Shown here one piece after another: positions 15,070 to 23,549 of a DNA stretch of 26,638 nucleotides (position 1 is the first letter of the stretch; the number at the start of each line of letters is the position of its first letter). The position numbers and the translations under genes are program-made. The DNA comes from Coriobacteriia bacterium (lineage in GTDB: Bacteria > Actinomycetota > Coriobacteriia > Anaerosomatales > PALSA-660): the NCBI GenBank assembly GCA_030652345.1, contig JAUSAU010000075.1, forward strand, positions 1 to 26,638, read 5' to 3'. The notes beneath the pieces were generated by a model, which saw only the letters and a list, made by a program, of their open reading frames with translations, ran no database searches and was not told the origin of the DNA.

Positions 15070-16413
15070 CTAGAGGCGTCCGCGCGCCTTGACCTCGAGG
15101 TAGCGATTGACCGCGGCGATCGTCATCTCCTCGGGGAAGACGTCGAGGACGAGCGCGCCGCGCGCCTGCAGCATCCGCAAGGCGGCCGCCTTGTCGGCGA
15201 GCAGCGACTCGGCCACCGATGACTCGAACACGTCGGTCTCTGTCCTCGCCTCGCATCGGGTACGCGCCTCGATGTCGCGGTTGCGCTGCGTGATCACGAG
15301 CGGGAGATGACGCGGCGCCATGCCCGAGAGCGTGGCGAGCAGACGGCGCGACGGCTCCCGTCCCTGCAACTCCGTGAAGACGACGGCGAGCGAGCGTTTC
15401 GGCAGCTTCGCGGCGAGGAACCGCATCGCGCGATCGTAGTCCGGCTCCTCGACTCGCCCTTCCACGGAGTAGAGCGCCTCCAGGATCGCGAGGAACTGCC
15501 GGTGACCCTTACGGGGCGGCAGGTACCGCTCGACATCGCGCCCGAAGACCAGCAGCCCGACGAGATCGTCGCGTTCCGTGCCGATGTAGGCGAGCATCAG
15601 CGCCGCGTTCACCGCCCGGTCCAGCTTGGTCAGCGCCCCGACGCGCGGCGTCATGAGGCGGCCGGCATCGATCGCGATCACCATGGTCTGACTGCGCTCG
15701 ACCTCGAACGAGCGGACGATCGGCTTGCCCCGCCGCGCCGACGCCTTCCAGTCGATGTCGCGGAAGTCGTCGCCCTCCAGGTAGTCGCGCAGCGCCTCGA
15801 ACTCGGTGCCGTCACCGGCGAGCCGCATCCGCTTGACGCCCATCTCGGCGAGCGCGCCCTTGCGCGCGAGCAACGCGTAGCTGCGGACCGCCTGGATGTC
15901 CGGGTAGACCTTCGCATCCTGCGCGAGCGGCAACCGGGCGATGCGTCCCGCGAGCCCCCACGGACCCGCGCTGCGCACGCCGACATCGCCGAACGCGTAG
16001 AGGCCGCGGGCGCGCGGCGTGAACGCGAACGCGATCTCGGTCTCGGTACGGGGTTCCAGGGACAGCGGCCCGAACGCCCGCGCTCCGTCGAAGCCCGGCG
16101 GGGGCGTCTCCCGCCCCGTGAGCAGCGCCGTCCTGCCCGAGCGGTTCTCGACCGCGAGCACGACCCGGTTGGCGACGCCGATGGAGTGCTTGGGCGGCAG
16201 CTCCCGGCGCACGACGAGCTCGGCCGGGTCCGCTGCGGCGAGCGCGTCGCGCGCACACGCGAGCACGCTGGCGAGCGCCCACGCGGCCGCCAGCCAGCCC
16301 GCGACGGGTCCGCGGGCGAGCAGCAGCAACGGCGCCGGAACGGCGACGAGCAGCGCGGCGCGCGGTGTCACGTACCAGTCGCCGAGCCTCGCTATGGCGG
16401 CAGGCACTCTCAT
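15070..16413 (-). CDS. DUF58 domain protein (MoxR partner)
   Basis: A 447-residue protein with two N-terminal membrane helices (about 18-33 and 37-53), an external or beta-sandwich region with a PPPGF-type motif, and the DUF58 block at 200-240: GDGTEFEALRDYLEGDDFRD, then IDWKASARRGKPIVRSFEVE. A von Willebrand A-like fold follows (MVIAIDAGRLM with the MIDAS-like Asp249, then LLVFG). DUF58 proteins typically work with MoxR ATPases, which lie directly upstream here with an ATGA overlap. The likely job is delivering or activating a membrane or metal-containing client; the client is unknown. It is the last gene of the long minus-strand operon, followed by a 103-bp gap before the cytochrome operon. 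Confidence 0.9.
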   Translation of the reverse strand: MRVPAAIARLGDWYVTPRAALLVAVPAPLLLLARGPVAGWLAAAWALASVLACARDALAAADPAELVVRRELPPKHSIGVANRVVLAVENRSGRTALLTGRETPPPGFDGARAFGPLSLEPRTETEIAFAFTPRARGLYAFGDVGVRSAGPWGLAGRIARLPLAQDAKVYPDIQAVRSYALLARKGALAEMGVKRMRLAGDGTEFEALRDYLEGDDFRDIDWKASARRGKPIVRSFEVERSQTMVIAIDAGRLMTPRVGALTKLDRAVNAALMLAYIGTERDDLVGLLVFGRDVERYLPPRKGHRQFLAILEALYSVEGRVEEPDYDRAMRFLAAKLPKRSLAVVFTELQGREPSRRLLATLSGMAPRHLPLVITQRNRDIEARTRCEARTETDVFESSVAESLLADKAAALRMLQARGALVLDVFPEEMTIAAVNRYLEVKARGRL

Positions 16414-17369
16414 CGAGGGACAGGCACCTGGTCCAGCACGTCACGCAGGACGGCATCCGCGCCGATGCCCTCGATCTCGACCTCGGGCCGCAGGATGATG
16501 CGGTGCCGCAGGCAGCGCGGGGCCATCGTCTTGACGTCGTCCGGGGTGACGAAGTCGCGGCCGGCGAGCATCGCGTGCGCCTTGCTCGCCACGAGCAGCG
16601 AGACGCCGGCGCGCGGGCTCGCTCCGAGCAGGACAGTCGCGTGGTCTCGCGTCGCGCGGGCGACGCCGGCCGTGTACCGCACGACTCCTTCGTCCACCAC
16701 GACGTCATCCAGCGTCGCCCGGGCGGCCAGCACGTCGGCACACGACGCGACGCCCCGGATCCCGAAGGCGGCCAGATCGGTCATCTCGAGCCCTGACAGG
16801 TGCCGCGTCAGGATCAGGTTCTCGGCGGCCTCGTCCGGGTAGTCGAGCACGACCTTCTGCTGGAACCGGTCCAATTGCGCTTCGGGCAACGGGTAGGTCC
16901 CCTCGTACTCGACGGGGTTCTGCGTGGCGACGACCAGGAACGGCTGCGGCAGCGGATGTGCGACGCCGTCGATCGTGACCTGACCCTCCTGCATCGCCTC
17001 GAGCAGCGCGGCCTGTGTCTTGGGTGGCGTGCGGTTGATCTCGTCAGCGAGGACGAGATTGGCGAAGACCGGCCCGCGTCGCAGATGGAAGGAGCCGGAC
17101 TCGACATCGTAGATGGTCGTTCCCACCACGTCGGACGGCATCAGGTCGGGCGAGAACTGGATACGCTTGAACGACGCGTCGAGCGCGCACGCGAGGCAGC
17201 GCGCCATGAGCGTCTTCGCCGTGCCCGGTACCCCCTCGAGCAGGACGTGGCCGCCCGTGACGAGACCGATGAGCAGCGACTCGAGCGCCTCCTCCTGCCC
17301 GACGACCGCTTTGCCCACCTCGGCCTTCACCGTCTCGGCAAGCCGCCGGATCGCTGTCGGATCACCCAT
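16410..17369 (-). CDS. MoxR-family AAA+ ATPase
   Basis: A 319-residue ATPase of standard MoxR length. Walker A GVPGTAKT at 46-53, Walker B LVLADEINR at 105-113, sensor 1 in VVATQNPVEYEGTYPLPEAQ (147-166) with the following LDRF, and the C-terminal lid with LGASPRAGVSLLVASKA are all intact. I chose the ATG at 17369, which has GGAGGG five bases upstream and overlaps the preceding gene by 8 bp; the longer frame is an Arg-rich shadow. MoxR proteins act as chaperones that insert cofactors or mature complexes together with VWA-like DUF58 partners. The start of the DUF58 gene overlaps this stop. Confidence 0.94.
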   Translation of the reverse strand: MGDPTAIRRLAETVKAEVGKAVVGQEEALESLLIGLVTGGHVLLEGVPGTAKTLMARCLACALDASFKRIQFSPDLMPSDVVGTTIYDVESGSFHLRRGPVFANLVLADEINRTPPKTQAALLEAMQEGQVTIDGVAHPLPQPFLVVATQNPVEYEGTYPLPEAQLDRFQQKVVLDYPDEAAENLILTRHLSGLEMTDLAAFGIRGVASCADVLAARATLDDVVVDEGVVRYTAGVARATRDHATVLLGASPRAGVSLLVASKAHAMLAGRDFVTPDDVKTMAPRCLRHRIILRPEVEIEGIGADAVLRDVLDQVPVPR

Positions 17370-18483
17370 GCGTGCCCTCCACTTCGTTGCGTGCCCGGCG
17401 CAGGCCCTCGGCCAACCCCAGGAACTCGTCTCGTCCGATGGTGCCGCGCAGCCGCGCCGTCGTCGAGGCGTCGAGCGCCTCCCGGGCTGCCGGCTGTCGC
17501 TGAAGTCCCGTCGCCCTCGTCCCGTACCGTCGGCCCAGAGCGCGCGTGAGCCCGTCCTCGAGCGCCTCGAGCGCCTCCGCCCGCGCGCCGGCGGCACGGT
17601 AGAGCTCGGCCAGTTGCCCGATGTAGGCGCCCCCGCGAGCCGCAGGCTCCTCGACCACCGCGATCGGCGGCCCCAGGCGCCGCGCCCGGCCGCCGACGAG
17701 GATCACGACACCGGCGAGGATGAGGACCGTCGCCGCCTGACCCCCGTAGCCCAGGCGGTCCCAGATGCTCGCCTCGTCCTTGAACCCCTGATGGAACTCG
17801 TCGAAGTAGATCGACCGGCCGCCTTCCGACGCGAGCAGCAGGGCGAGCCGCGCGTTGTCGGCCTTCCCGATCCCCGCATTGCTGACGGAGTGGGCATCGG
17901 CGAGCCAGAGCACCTCTCCCCGCCCGAACACCTGGGAGATGAGCGTGCGCCCCTGCGCATCGCCGAAGAGCCCGACCCATGCCGGATCGCCCTTCCCGAA
18001 GCGGCCGATCCCCGCCTCTGTCGTACGCACGCCCTGTGTGTAGACTCCCGGTTGCGTCGGTCGCACCGCCGCCGTGGCCTCGGCGTTGGCGGGCACGGGA
18101 AGGGTACCGAACTCGTCGATCAGGCCCTGCATCTCGATGCTGACGAGCACCAGGCGGCCGCCGTCCCGTACCCAGCGGGCCAGACGCTTCGCGTCACCCG
18201 GGCCCGGGTTCTCCCCGAGCGGGCCGGCGATGATGAGCGTCGCACCCGCGGGCAGTTCGTCGAAGGTGCGCAACGTCGCGGGCGCCAGTCCGAGGCCGTC
18301 GAGGTACGCGTACCAGATCGACAGCCCGCGGTCGGACTGCGAGAAGACCGACGGTCTCGGCGAGGTGCGCTGATAGTAGTCGGTGATGTAGCTGCCGAGC
18401 CACGCGTACATCCCCGCGAAGGCGAGCGCGACGAGGATGACGGCGACCGTCGTGCGGTCGGGACGCGGCAGACGCCACCTCAC
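17362..18483 (-). CDS. DUF4350 membrane protein of the MoxR cluster
   Basis: A 373-residue protein. GTG 18483 is the start because it overlaps the previous stop (GTGA) and leads straight into a membrane helix (about 11-29). The external region 42-222 fits DUF4350, a GATase/ThuA-like alpha/beta fold: GLSIWYAYLDGLGL, GATLIIAGPLG, VRDGGRLVLVS and the late strand RSIYFDEFHQGF (223-234). A second helix at about 249-264 is followed by a cytoplasmic helical tail of about 100 residues, rich in Arg and Ala. In actinobacteria DUF4350 sits between DUF4129 and MoxR genes, as here. No catalytic Cys-His pair is evident, so a binding role is more likely than enzymatic action. Confidence 0.85.
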   Translation of the reverse strand: MRWRLPRPDRTTVAVILVALAFAGMYAWLGSYITDYYQRTSPRPSVFSQSDRGLSIWYAYLDGLGLAPATLRTFDELPAGATLIIAGPLGENPGPGDAKRLARWVRDGGRLVLVSIEMQGLIDEFGTLPVPANAEATAAVRPTQPGVYTQGVRTTEAGIGRFGKGDPAWVGLFGDAQGRTLISQVFGRGEVLWLADAHSVSNAGIGKADNARLALLLASEGGRSIYFDEFHQGFKDEASIWDRLGYGGQAATVLILAGVVILVGGRARRLGPPIAVVEEPAARGGAYIGQLAELYRAAGARAEALEALEDGLTRALGRRYGTRATGLQRQPAAREALDASTTARLRGTIGRDEFLGLAEGLRRARNEVEGTHG

Positions 18484-19529
18484 GACGCACCCCCTCCGTC
18501 CGCGCCCGGCACAGGAGCGGCATCGACCTGACCGAGCAGGTCGCCGTAGACCTCCCGGGCCAAGGCATAGCCGGCCGGCCCGGGATCCGAATGACCGTAC
18601 CAGGCCATCTCGAACCGGTCCGTGAGCTCGGTGAGCGTCGGCGCGACCGACGGAGCCGCCGACCGCACGTCCCGCAGAAGCTCGGCGTTGGTGCGCGTCC
18701 GCATCCGGCGCACCGCCCCCGCATCCACAAGGCGCCGCGCCGCGCCCCCGTAGAGGGCGCGCAGAGCATCCCGTCCGCGCCCCTCGGCTGCGAGCGCGTC
18801 CGCGTAGGCGAGGGGGTCCTCGGGCAGATCGGCCGCGGCGGCCACCACCGGACCGGGATCCGCCTCGCGCAGGCGCTTGTCTCCGCGCGTGGTGCCTCGC
18901 CGCCAGAGCACGAGCGCGCGGACGAGCACCCCGAGCGCGAGGAGGGCGGGCACGGCGAGGACCAGGATGATGATGAGCCGGTCGGTCCCGCCACCGCCTC
19001 CGCCCCCGAGTGAGTTGAGCCACTCGGCGAGCCGATCGAGCCAGATCCGGAGCTGATCGCCGAGCCAGTCGCTGCGTGCCACGTCGCCCGGTCGCCGACC
19101 GGCCAGCAGGCGGTCGAGCAGCTCGGGGTCGGACCGAGCGCCCTTGGCGCCCTCCTCACCGAGCGCTCGCATCAGGGTGTCCAGATACGTGCGGAGCGCC
19201 CCCGCCGCGATCACGCGGGAGTCGGGGCTTGCAGCGTCACGCAGGCGCGTCACGAGCGCGCGGACCTCGGTCGGGTCGGTCTCGACCGTCGTCGTCCCCT
19301 GCGTCACCTCGAACGGCATGCCGAGTTCGTCGTCCACGGTGTCGGCGAGCGACTCGGCCGCGGCCTCCCGGCCCACGTCCTTCCCGGCGCTCACTACCGC
19401 CGCACGCGCCCGCTCGACGCGGGAACGGTACTCCGGGTAGCCCACCGGGACGCCCAGCGCCGTCGCCGGAGCGCTCCAGAGCACCGCCATGGCGACCAAC
19501 ACCGCCGCCAGCGCCGACCGGCCCCTCAT
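18480..19529 (-). CDS. DUF4129 membrane protein of the MoxR cluster
   Basis: A 349-residue protein starting at ATG 19529, overlapping the upstream stop (ATGA) and opening with a signal segment (ALAAVLVAMAVLW, residues 6-18, cut near ATALG). The extracytoplasmic part (26-174) is helical and charged. A run of seven glycines (175-181) leads into a membrane helix (184-208). The C-terminal cytoplasmic DUF4129 domain has the typical RDALRALYGGAARRLVDAG and TNAELLRDVR segments and ends with an acidic-aromatic helix (FEMAWYGHSDPG). DUF4129 is often fused to transglutaminase-like domains; that domain is absent here. The role is unknown, with context pointing to an envelope complex with MoxR and DUF58. 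Confidence 0.87.
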   Translation of the reverse strand: MRGRSALAAVLVAMAVLWSAPATALGVPVGYPEYRSRVERARAAVVSAGKDVGREAAAESLADTVDDELGMPFEVTQGTTTVETDPTEVRALVTRLRDAASPDSRVIAAGALRTYLDTLMRALGEEGAKGARSDPELLDRLLAGRRPGDVARSDWLGDQLRIWLDRLAEWLNSLGGGGGGGTDRLIIILVLAVPALLALGVLVRALVLWRRGTTRGDKRLREADPGPVVAAAADLPEDPLAYADALAAEGRGRDALRALYGGAARRLVDAGAVRRMRTRTNAELLRDVRSAAPSVAPTLTELTDRFEMAWYGHSDPGPAGYALAREVYGDLLGQVDAAPVPGADGGGAS

Positions 19530-20404
19530 CGCGCCGCGTCGGTCAACGCACGCGCCCTGACGACGAGATCCATGCCCTCCTCGCGGGAGCGCAGGTCGAG
19601 GTAGCACTGCAAGAACGCGAGGTCGAGGAAGGGCACGACGATCGCGATCGCGACACCCTGGAGCACGCCGTCGAAGACCTTCCATCCCCAGGCGAGCTGC
19701 GCCGTCAGGACGCTTTGCTGCTGAGCCCCGAAGATGACCTCGCGCAGGACGACCGGCGAAGCGAGCGCGCTCTCGAACTGCGTCGAGATGAAGTAGGCGC
19801 CGGCAGCGAAGAGGGCGACGCGCCAGAAGTTGCCGCGCACCAGGGAGAGGGAGCGCTTGAACGCCGCGCCGATCACACCCTCGATGACGACGACAGGGCC
19901 CGCCACCGCGAAGAGCACAGCCACGACGAGCCCGCCGACGTAGAGGGAGAGCGCACCCGCGATGCCGGCCGCCCACCGCACGGCGAAGTCCACGATCAGG
20001 AGCGGGAGGAACGCCACCGCGCCCGCCTTGAGCATCGACCTGAGGGGCGGCTTCGCACCTTCGAGCAGAACACCGGCGTTCGCGTACAGCGTCGCCGCGA
20101 GGAAGACGCCGGCGACCTGATACGCCAGCGCCGCGACGCTGGAGATGGCTGCGATGATCGTGATGGCCGGGTCGAGCTGCGGGGGGCCCCCGCTCGACAA
20201 GGCGGCGGAGCCGACGAAGCTCACGAACCACTCCGCGACCGCACGGAGGTAGAAGATCGAGATGATGCTGTAGGTGACCGCCGCCGGGAGCATGACGATC
20301 CCCGAGATCTTGAGGATCGTGCGCCAGTTCGCCCGGTACAGCGAGATCGTGTCGTCGATGAGCACGCCGATGGTTCGCGGCCGGAAGTCCGTGGCCACCG
20401 TCAC
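19526..20404 (-). CDS. Polytopic membrane protein, GPDPase_memb/DUF7847-like
   Basis: A 292-residue protein with about six membrane segments. It starts at GTG 20404, overlapping the birA stop (GTGA) with GGGAGGC just before it. An N-terminal RTIGVLIDDTISLYRANW segment and a central AAFKRSLSLVRGNFWRVALF segment (180-199) are the typical amphipathic elements of the glycerophosphodiesterase membrane-domain-like family, which has no catalytic part of its own here. Such proteins often accompany DUF4129 and MoxR genes. A membrane-scaffold function is inferred. The next gene (DUF4129) starts inside its stop codon. Confidence 0.75.
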   Translation of the reverse strand: MTVATDFRPRTIGVLIDDTISLYRANWRTILKISGIVMLPAAVTYSIISIFYLRAVAEWFVSFVGSAALSSGGPPQLDPAITIIAAISSVAALAYQVAGVFLAATLYANAGVLLEGAKPPLRSMLKAGAVAFLPLLIVDFAVRWAAGIAGALSLYVGGLVVAVLFAVAGPVVVIEGVIGAAFKRSLSLVRGNFWRVALFAAGAYFISTQFESALASPVVLREVIFGAQQQSVLTAQLAWGWKVFDGVLQGVAIAIVVPFLDLAFLQCYLDLRSREEGMDLVVRARALTDAAR

Positions 20405-21384
20405 GCCTCCCGCGTCGTGGGCTCGCGGAGCGTGACGTCGCCGGCGAGCATGGCCTTCGGACCCTCCGCCGTCTCGACGATGAGGCGGCCCGTCGCATCG
20501 ATGCCGCTGGCGATGCCGGAAGCCAGGACTCCGCCGTGCACGTCGCTGACCGTCACCTCACGACCGTCGAGCCAGGAGCGACGTTCGTAGTCCGCCCGCA
20601 GGGGATCGAATCCGTCCCGGGACCATCGCGCATAGGCCTCTGCGATGCCGTCGAGCAGGGCCGCGGCGGCCGTGGCCAACGGCACGCGCCGCCCGACCAG
20701 GTCGTCGAGGCAGACGCACGGCGCCTCATCGGGAGCGTGGCGCACGTTGATGCCGATCCCGGCGACGATCCACGTGATACGCCAGCCCTCGCTCAGCCCC
20801 TCACACAGGATGCCGCCGATCTTGCGGCCGTCGGGCGCGAGCAGGTCGTTGGGCCACTTGAGGCGGACATCCGCCCCGAGGGACTCGAGTCCGAGTGCGG
20901 TACCGACGCCGACCACGAGCGGCAGCACGATCGCCTGGGGCGTCTCGACCTCGGGGCGCAGCACGATGGACGCGTACAGGCCGCCCGCGGGCGAGGTCCA
21001 CCGCCGTCCCAGCCGTCCGCGCCCGCTCTCCTGCTCGCGGGCGAGCACGACCGTACCTTCCGGCGCGTCCGCGAGTGCAAGCGCACGCGCGTCATCGTTG
21101 GTCGAACCGGTACGGACCTTGCCGTCGATGCGCGGGTAGAACGCGGTCCGCATCAACGGCGCGACCTCGTAGGGCAGGGGCGCGTCCGGAGTCGAGGTCA
21201 GGCGGTATCCTTCGCCGGCGCGCGCCTCGATCTCGTAGCCCATCTCGCGCAGCGCGGTGACATGCTTGCGGACAGCGACCCGGCTCACGCCGAGGCTCGT
21301 GGCCAAGGCCTCCCCTGAGCAGCTCTCGCACTCTCGCAGGGCGCTGAGGACGGCGATCCGGCGATCGTCCGACTGCTTGGTCAC
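20401..21384 (-). CDS. birA: Bifunctional biotin-protein ligase / biotin operon repressor BirA
   Basis: A 327-residue protein. The N-terminal winged helix (about 8-62; GEALATSLGVSRVAVRKHVT at 24-43) is followed by the ligase domain: STNDDA at 94-99, EQESGRGRLGRRW at 117-129 (biotinoyl-AMP loop), KWPNDLL at 176-182 with Lys188 in GRKIGGIL, and a C-terminal SH3-like part (GREVTVSDVHGG). It makes biotinoyl-AMP, attaches biotin to carboxylase carrier proteins, and in the holo form binds DNA. The GTG at 21384 overlaps the dedA stop. The presence of the DNA-binding domain fits the operator in front of bioY. No biotin synthesis gene is visible, so it may serve mainly to gate uptake. Confidence 0.95.
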   Translation of the reverse strand: MTKQSDDRRIAVLSALRECESCSGEALATSLGVSRVAVRKHVTALREMGYEIEARAGEGYRLTSTPDAPLPYEVAPLMRTAFYPRIDGKVRTGSTNDDARALALADAPEGTVVLAREQESGRGRLGRRWTSPAGGLYASIVLRPEVETPQAIVLPLVVGVGTALGLESLGADVRLKWPNDLLAPDGRKIGGILCEGLSEGWRITWIVAGIGINVRHAPDEAPCVCLDDLVGRRVPLATAAAALLDGIAEAYARWSRDGFDPLRADYERRSWLDGREVTVSDVHGGVLASGIASGIDATGRLIVETAEGPKAMLAGDVTLREPTTREA

Positions 21385-22088
21385 GCGCGCCCCTCCGGTC
21401 CGGTCGTGTCGTCGTTCGCCCCGGCCTCGGCCTCATGCGCCTCGACCTGGCGCTCGATACCGGCCGTCCTCCATCGACGATACGCCACGTACACGGCCAC
21501 TGCGACCGCCAACGCGACGAGCGCCCACACGCCCGCCTTGTTCATCCACTCGCCCACCAGATCGAGGTTCGAGCCGAAGAAGTAGCCGAGCAGGGCGAGC
21601 CCGGTCGTGTAGACCACGGCCGACAGGAACGTGTAGATCTCGAACGGCAACAACTTCATGCGCGTGACACCCGCCAGCGTCGGAACGAAGTTCTTGAAGC
21701 CGGCGGTGAACCGCGCGATGAAGACCGTCTTGGTCCCATGGATCTCGAAGTACTCCTCGGCGTCATGCATCCCGTGCATCAGCCGGGGGAACCGAGCCAC
21801 GATCCGGTCGAGCAGCGGACGCCCGCCGCGGTGCCCGATCCAGTAGGAGATGTTGCTGCCCGCCATCGTCCCGAACACCGAGATGAGCCAGACCACGACG
21901 ATGTTGAGCCGCGGGTCCTTGCTCGCGACGAACGCGACGGCCATGACGACCGTCTCGCCGGGTACCACGCTGCCCGCGAGGAAGAGGTTCTCGAGAAGCG
22001 CGCCGGCGAACGCGACGGCGTAGCCCCACGCCCCCATGACGAGCAGGAACGCATCGAGCCACACGATGCCGGTGAAGTCGGTCGGCAT
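21381..22088 (-). CDS. DedA-family membrane protein
   Basis: A 235-residue protein of the DedA/SNARE-associated family (lipid carrier flippase-like proteins that recycle undecaprenyl phosphate or affect membrane potential). Motifs: AGSVVPGETVV at 38-48, GTMAGSNISYWIGHRGGR at 73-90, FIARFTAGFKNFVPTLAG at 123-140 (the conserved Arg, Gly and Pro of the re-entrant loop), and a last helix ALVALAVAVAVYVAYRRW. The cytoplasmic tail is acidic. I chose the ATG at 22088: it shares one base with the preceding stop (TGATG) and removes 25 upstream residues that merely shadow the neighbour. It is in the operon between an unknown membrane protein and birA. Confidence 0.9.
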   Translation of the reverse strand: MPTDFTGIVWLDAFLLVMGAWGYAVAFAGALLENLFLAGSVVPGETVVMAVAFVASKDPRLNIVVVWLISVFGTMAGSNISYWIGHRGGRPLLDRIVARFPRLMHGMHDAEEYFEIHGTKTVFIARFTAGFKNFVPTLAGVTRMKLLPFEIYTFLSAVVYTTGLALLGYFFGSNLDLVGEWMNKAGVWALVALAVAVAVYVAYRRWRTAGIERQVEAHEAEAGANDDTTGPEGRA

Positions 22089-22624
22089 CACGAGGGCGCC
22101 TCGTTGCCGCGCCGGAGCTTCGCCTGCCAGGTCCACCGTTCCCAGAGGTTGCGCCTCGGCCACATGAACGCCCAGTACACGATGGTGAACGCCGATCCGA
22201 TCGCGAGCGGGGCGGGCGAGCCCGCCATGATCGTTCCGACGAATCCCAGAAGCGCCCCGACCTCACCGATGCCGTAGCCGACCAGCGCGCCGGTCACGAA
22301 CGCGGTGTAGACACGGGACTCGCGCGACAGGCCCGCAGGCATCGTGTCGGGCGATCCGACATCCGCGCCCGCGAGGTGAGCGCCCACGACGCGCCGTACG
22401 AGCCATTCGCGGATGTACGGCCCGCCGATGAGCGCGAACAGCGTCACGAAGGTGAACAGGGCGAGCTCGGCAGCCGGCTCCGCGGGCGCCGTCGCCGGCG
22501 GCTCCGACAGGATGACGAACGTGACGGCGGCGAGCATCGGGACGATGGCGGAGGTGGACGCGCACAGCAGACGCGCCTGCCGCAGCGACTCCTCGAACCC
22601 GACTTGCTTGGTCTCCCCCGTCAC
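22088..22624 (-). CDS. Unknown four-helix membrane protein
   Basis: A 178-residue protein that I do not recognise. It starts at GTG 22624 with GAGGGA six bases upstream, ten bases after the nadC stop. A short cytoplasmic N-terminus is followed by helices at about 24-42, 52-69, 108-133 and 138-153, and a basic, Trp-rich end (WPRRNLWERWTWQAKLRR). The second helix is followed by YIREWLVRRVVG, a positively charged inner loop. There is no catalytic motif. Position between nadC and dedA, with near-zero spacing, supports a real co-expressed gene; a transporter-accessory or membrane-stress role cannot be decided from sequence. Confidence 0.7.
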   Translation of the reverse strand: MTGETKQVGFEESLRQARLLCASTSAIVPMLAAVTFVILSEPPATAPAEPAAELALFTFVTLFALIGGPYIREWLVRRVVGAHLAGADVGSPDTMPAGLSRESRVYTAFVTGALVGYGIGEVGALLGFVGTIMAGSPAPLAIGSAFTIVYWAFMWPRRNLWERWTWQAKLRRGNEAPS

Positions 22625-22634
22625 GTGCGCTCCC

Positions 22635-23549
22635 TCAGTCGTTGCGTTCGTCGAGCCCGACGTCGAACGGCCGCGCGAACGTGAGCGCGCTCGCGCTCAC
22701 CCGGTCGACTCCCGCCGCCGCGATGCCGGCGAGCCGTTCGATCGTCACGCCGCCCGACGCCTCTGTCAGGCAACGCCGACCATCAGGCGTCGCGGCCTTC
22801 ACGGCGACGACCGCCTCGGCGAGCATGGCATCGTCCATGTTGTCGAGCAGGACGAGGTCCGCGCCGGCCCCGGCGATCTGGACCGCCTGCGCAATGGTAT
22901 CCGCTTCCACCTGGACGAGCACGCCCGGGTGCATCATACGTGCACGCTCGACCGCGGTGGCGATACCGCCGGCAGCGGCGATGTGATTGTCCTTGATGAG
23001 CACCATGTCCCACAGGCCCATCCGATGATTCGTACCGCCGCCGACCGCAACGGCGTACTTCGACAGCGCCCGCAGGCCCGGCGCGGTCTTTCGCGTGTCA
23101 CAGACAGCGAGCGAGGTTCCCGCCGCGGCCTGCCAGCGCGCGGCTTCAGTGGCGATGCCGGACAGCACCATGAGGAAGTCGAGCGCGCTCCGTTCGCCGG
23201 CGAGGACGAGGCGCGCGAGCCCGTCGACCTCCATCAGGCACGTCCCGGCCGAGACCGCCGCGCCTTCCGCCACCAGGGGGAAGCACTCGACGGGCTCCAA
23301 GCCGCACGCCGCGGACAGCGCAGCCCAGACACGCTGGGCGACCGGCAGCCCGCACACCGTACCGGCGGCCCGCGCCGTCACCACACCCGAGAATCGGGCG
23401 CCCTCCGGCAGCATCGATCCGGTCACGTCACGCAGGAGCAGGTCGGGAGCGCCGGGCGCGAGCAGTCGGGCGACCGGGACACCGAGGTCCTCGGCGAGCG
23501 CGGCAGCGACGATCTCATCGGTGTCCGGGACCCGGAAGAGCGCGCTCAC
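22635..23549 (-). CDS. nadC: Nicotinate-nucleotide diphosphorylase (quinolinate phosphoribosyltransferase)
   Basis: A 304-residue enzyme that joins quinolinate to PRPP, releasing CO2 and giving nicotinate mononucleotide for NAD. Signatures: EDLG near the start, GVVTARAAGTVCGLPVA, the barrel motifs CDTRKTAPGLRALSKYAV (150-167), GGTNHRMGLWDMVLIKDNHI (171-190, with the binding His175, Arg176, Lys186 and His189), then VQVEADT and ASGGVT. The first domain holds the GERSALDFL stretch typical of the family. Start GTG 23549 overlaps the nadB stop (GTGA). It completes the three-gene aspartate-to-NAD route with nadA and nadB. Confidence 0.95.
   Translation of the reverse strand: MSALFRVPDTDEIVAAALAEDLGVPVARLLAPGAPDLLLRDVTGSMLPEGARFSGVVTARAAGTVCGLPVAQRVWAALSAACGLEPVECFPLVAEGAAVSAGTCLMEVDGLARLVLAGERSALDFLMVLSGIATEAARWQAAAGTSLAVCDTRKTAPGLRALSKYAVAVGGGTNHRMGLWDMVLIKDNHIAAAGGIATAVERARMMHPGVLVQVEADTIAQAVQIAGAGADLVLLDNMDDAMLAEAVVAVKAATPDGRRCLTEASGGVTIERLAGIAAAGVDRVSASALTFARPFDVGLDERND

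Noticed and set aside
19076..20590. Plus-strand frame of 504 codons opposite the DUF4129 and membrane-protein genes
   Set aside because: Strongly Arg/Pro-rich and antisense to a coupled operon with clear starts.
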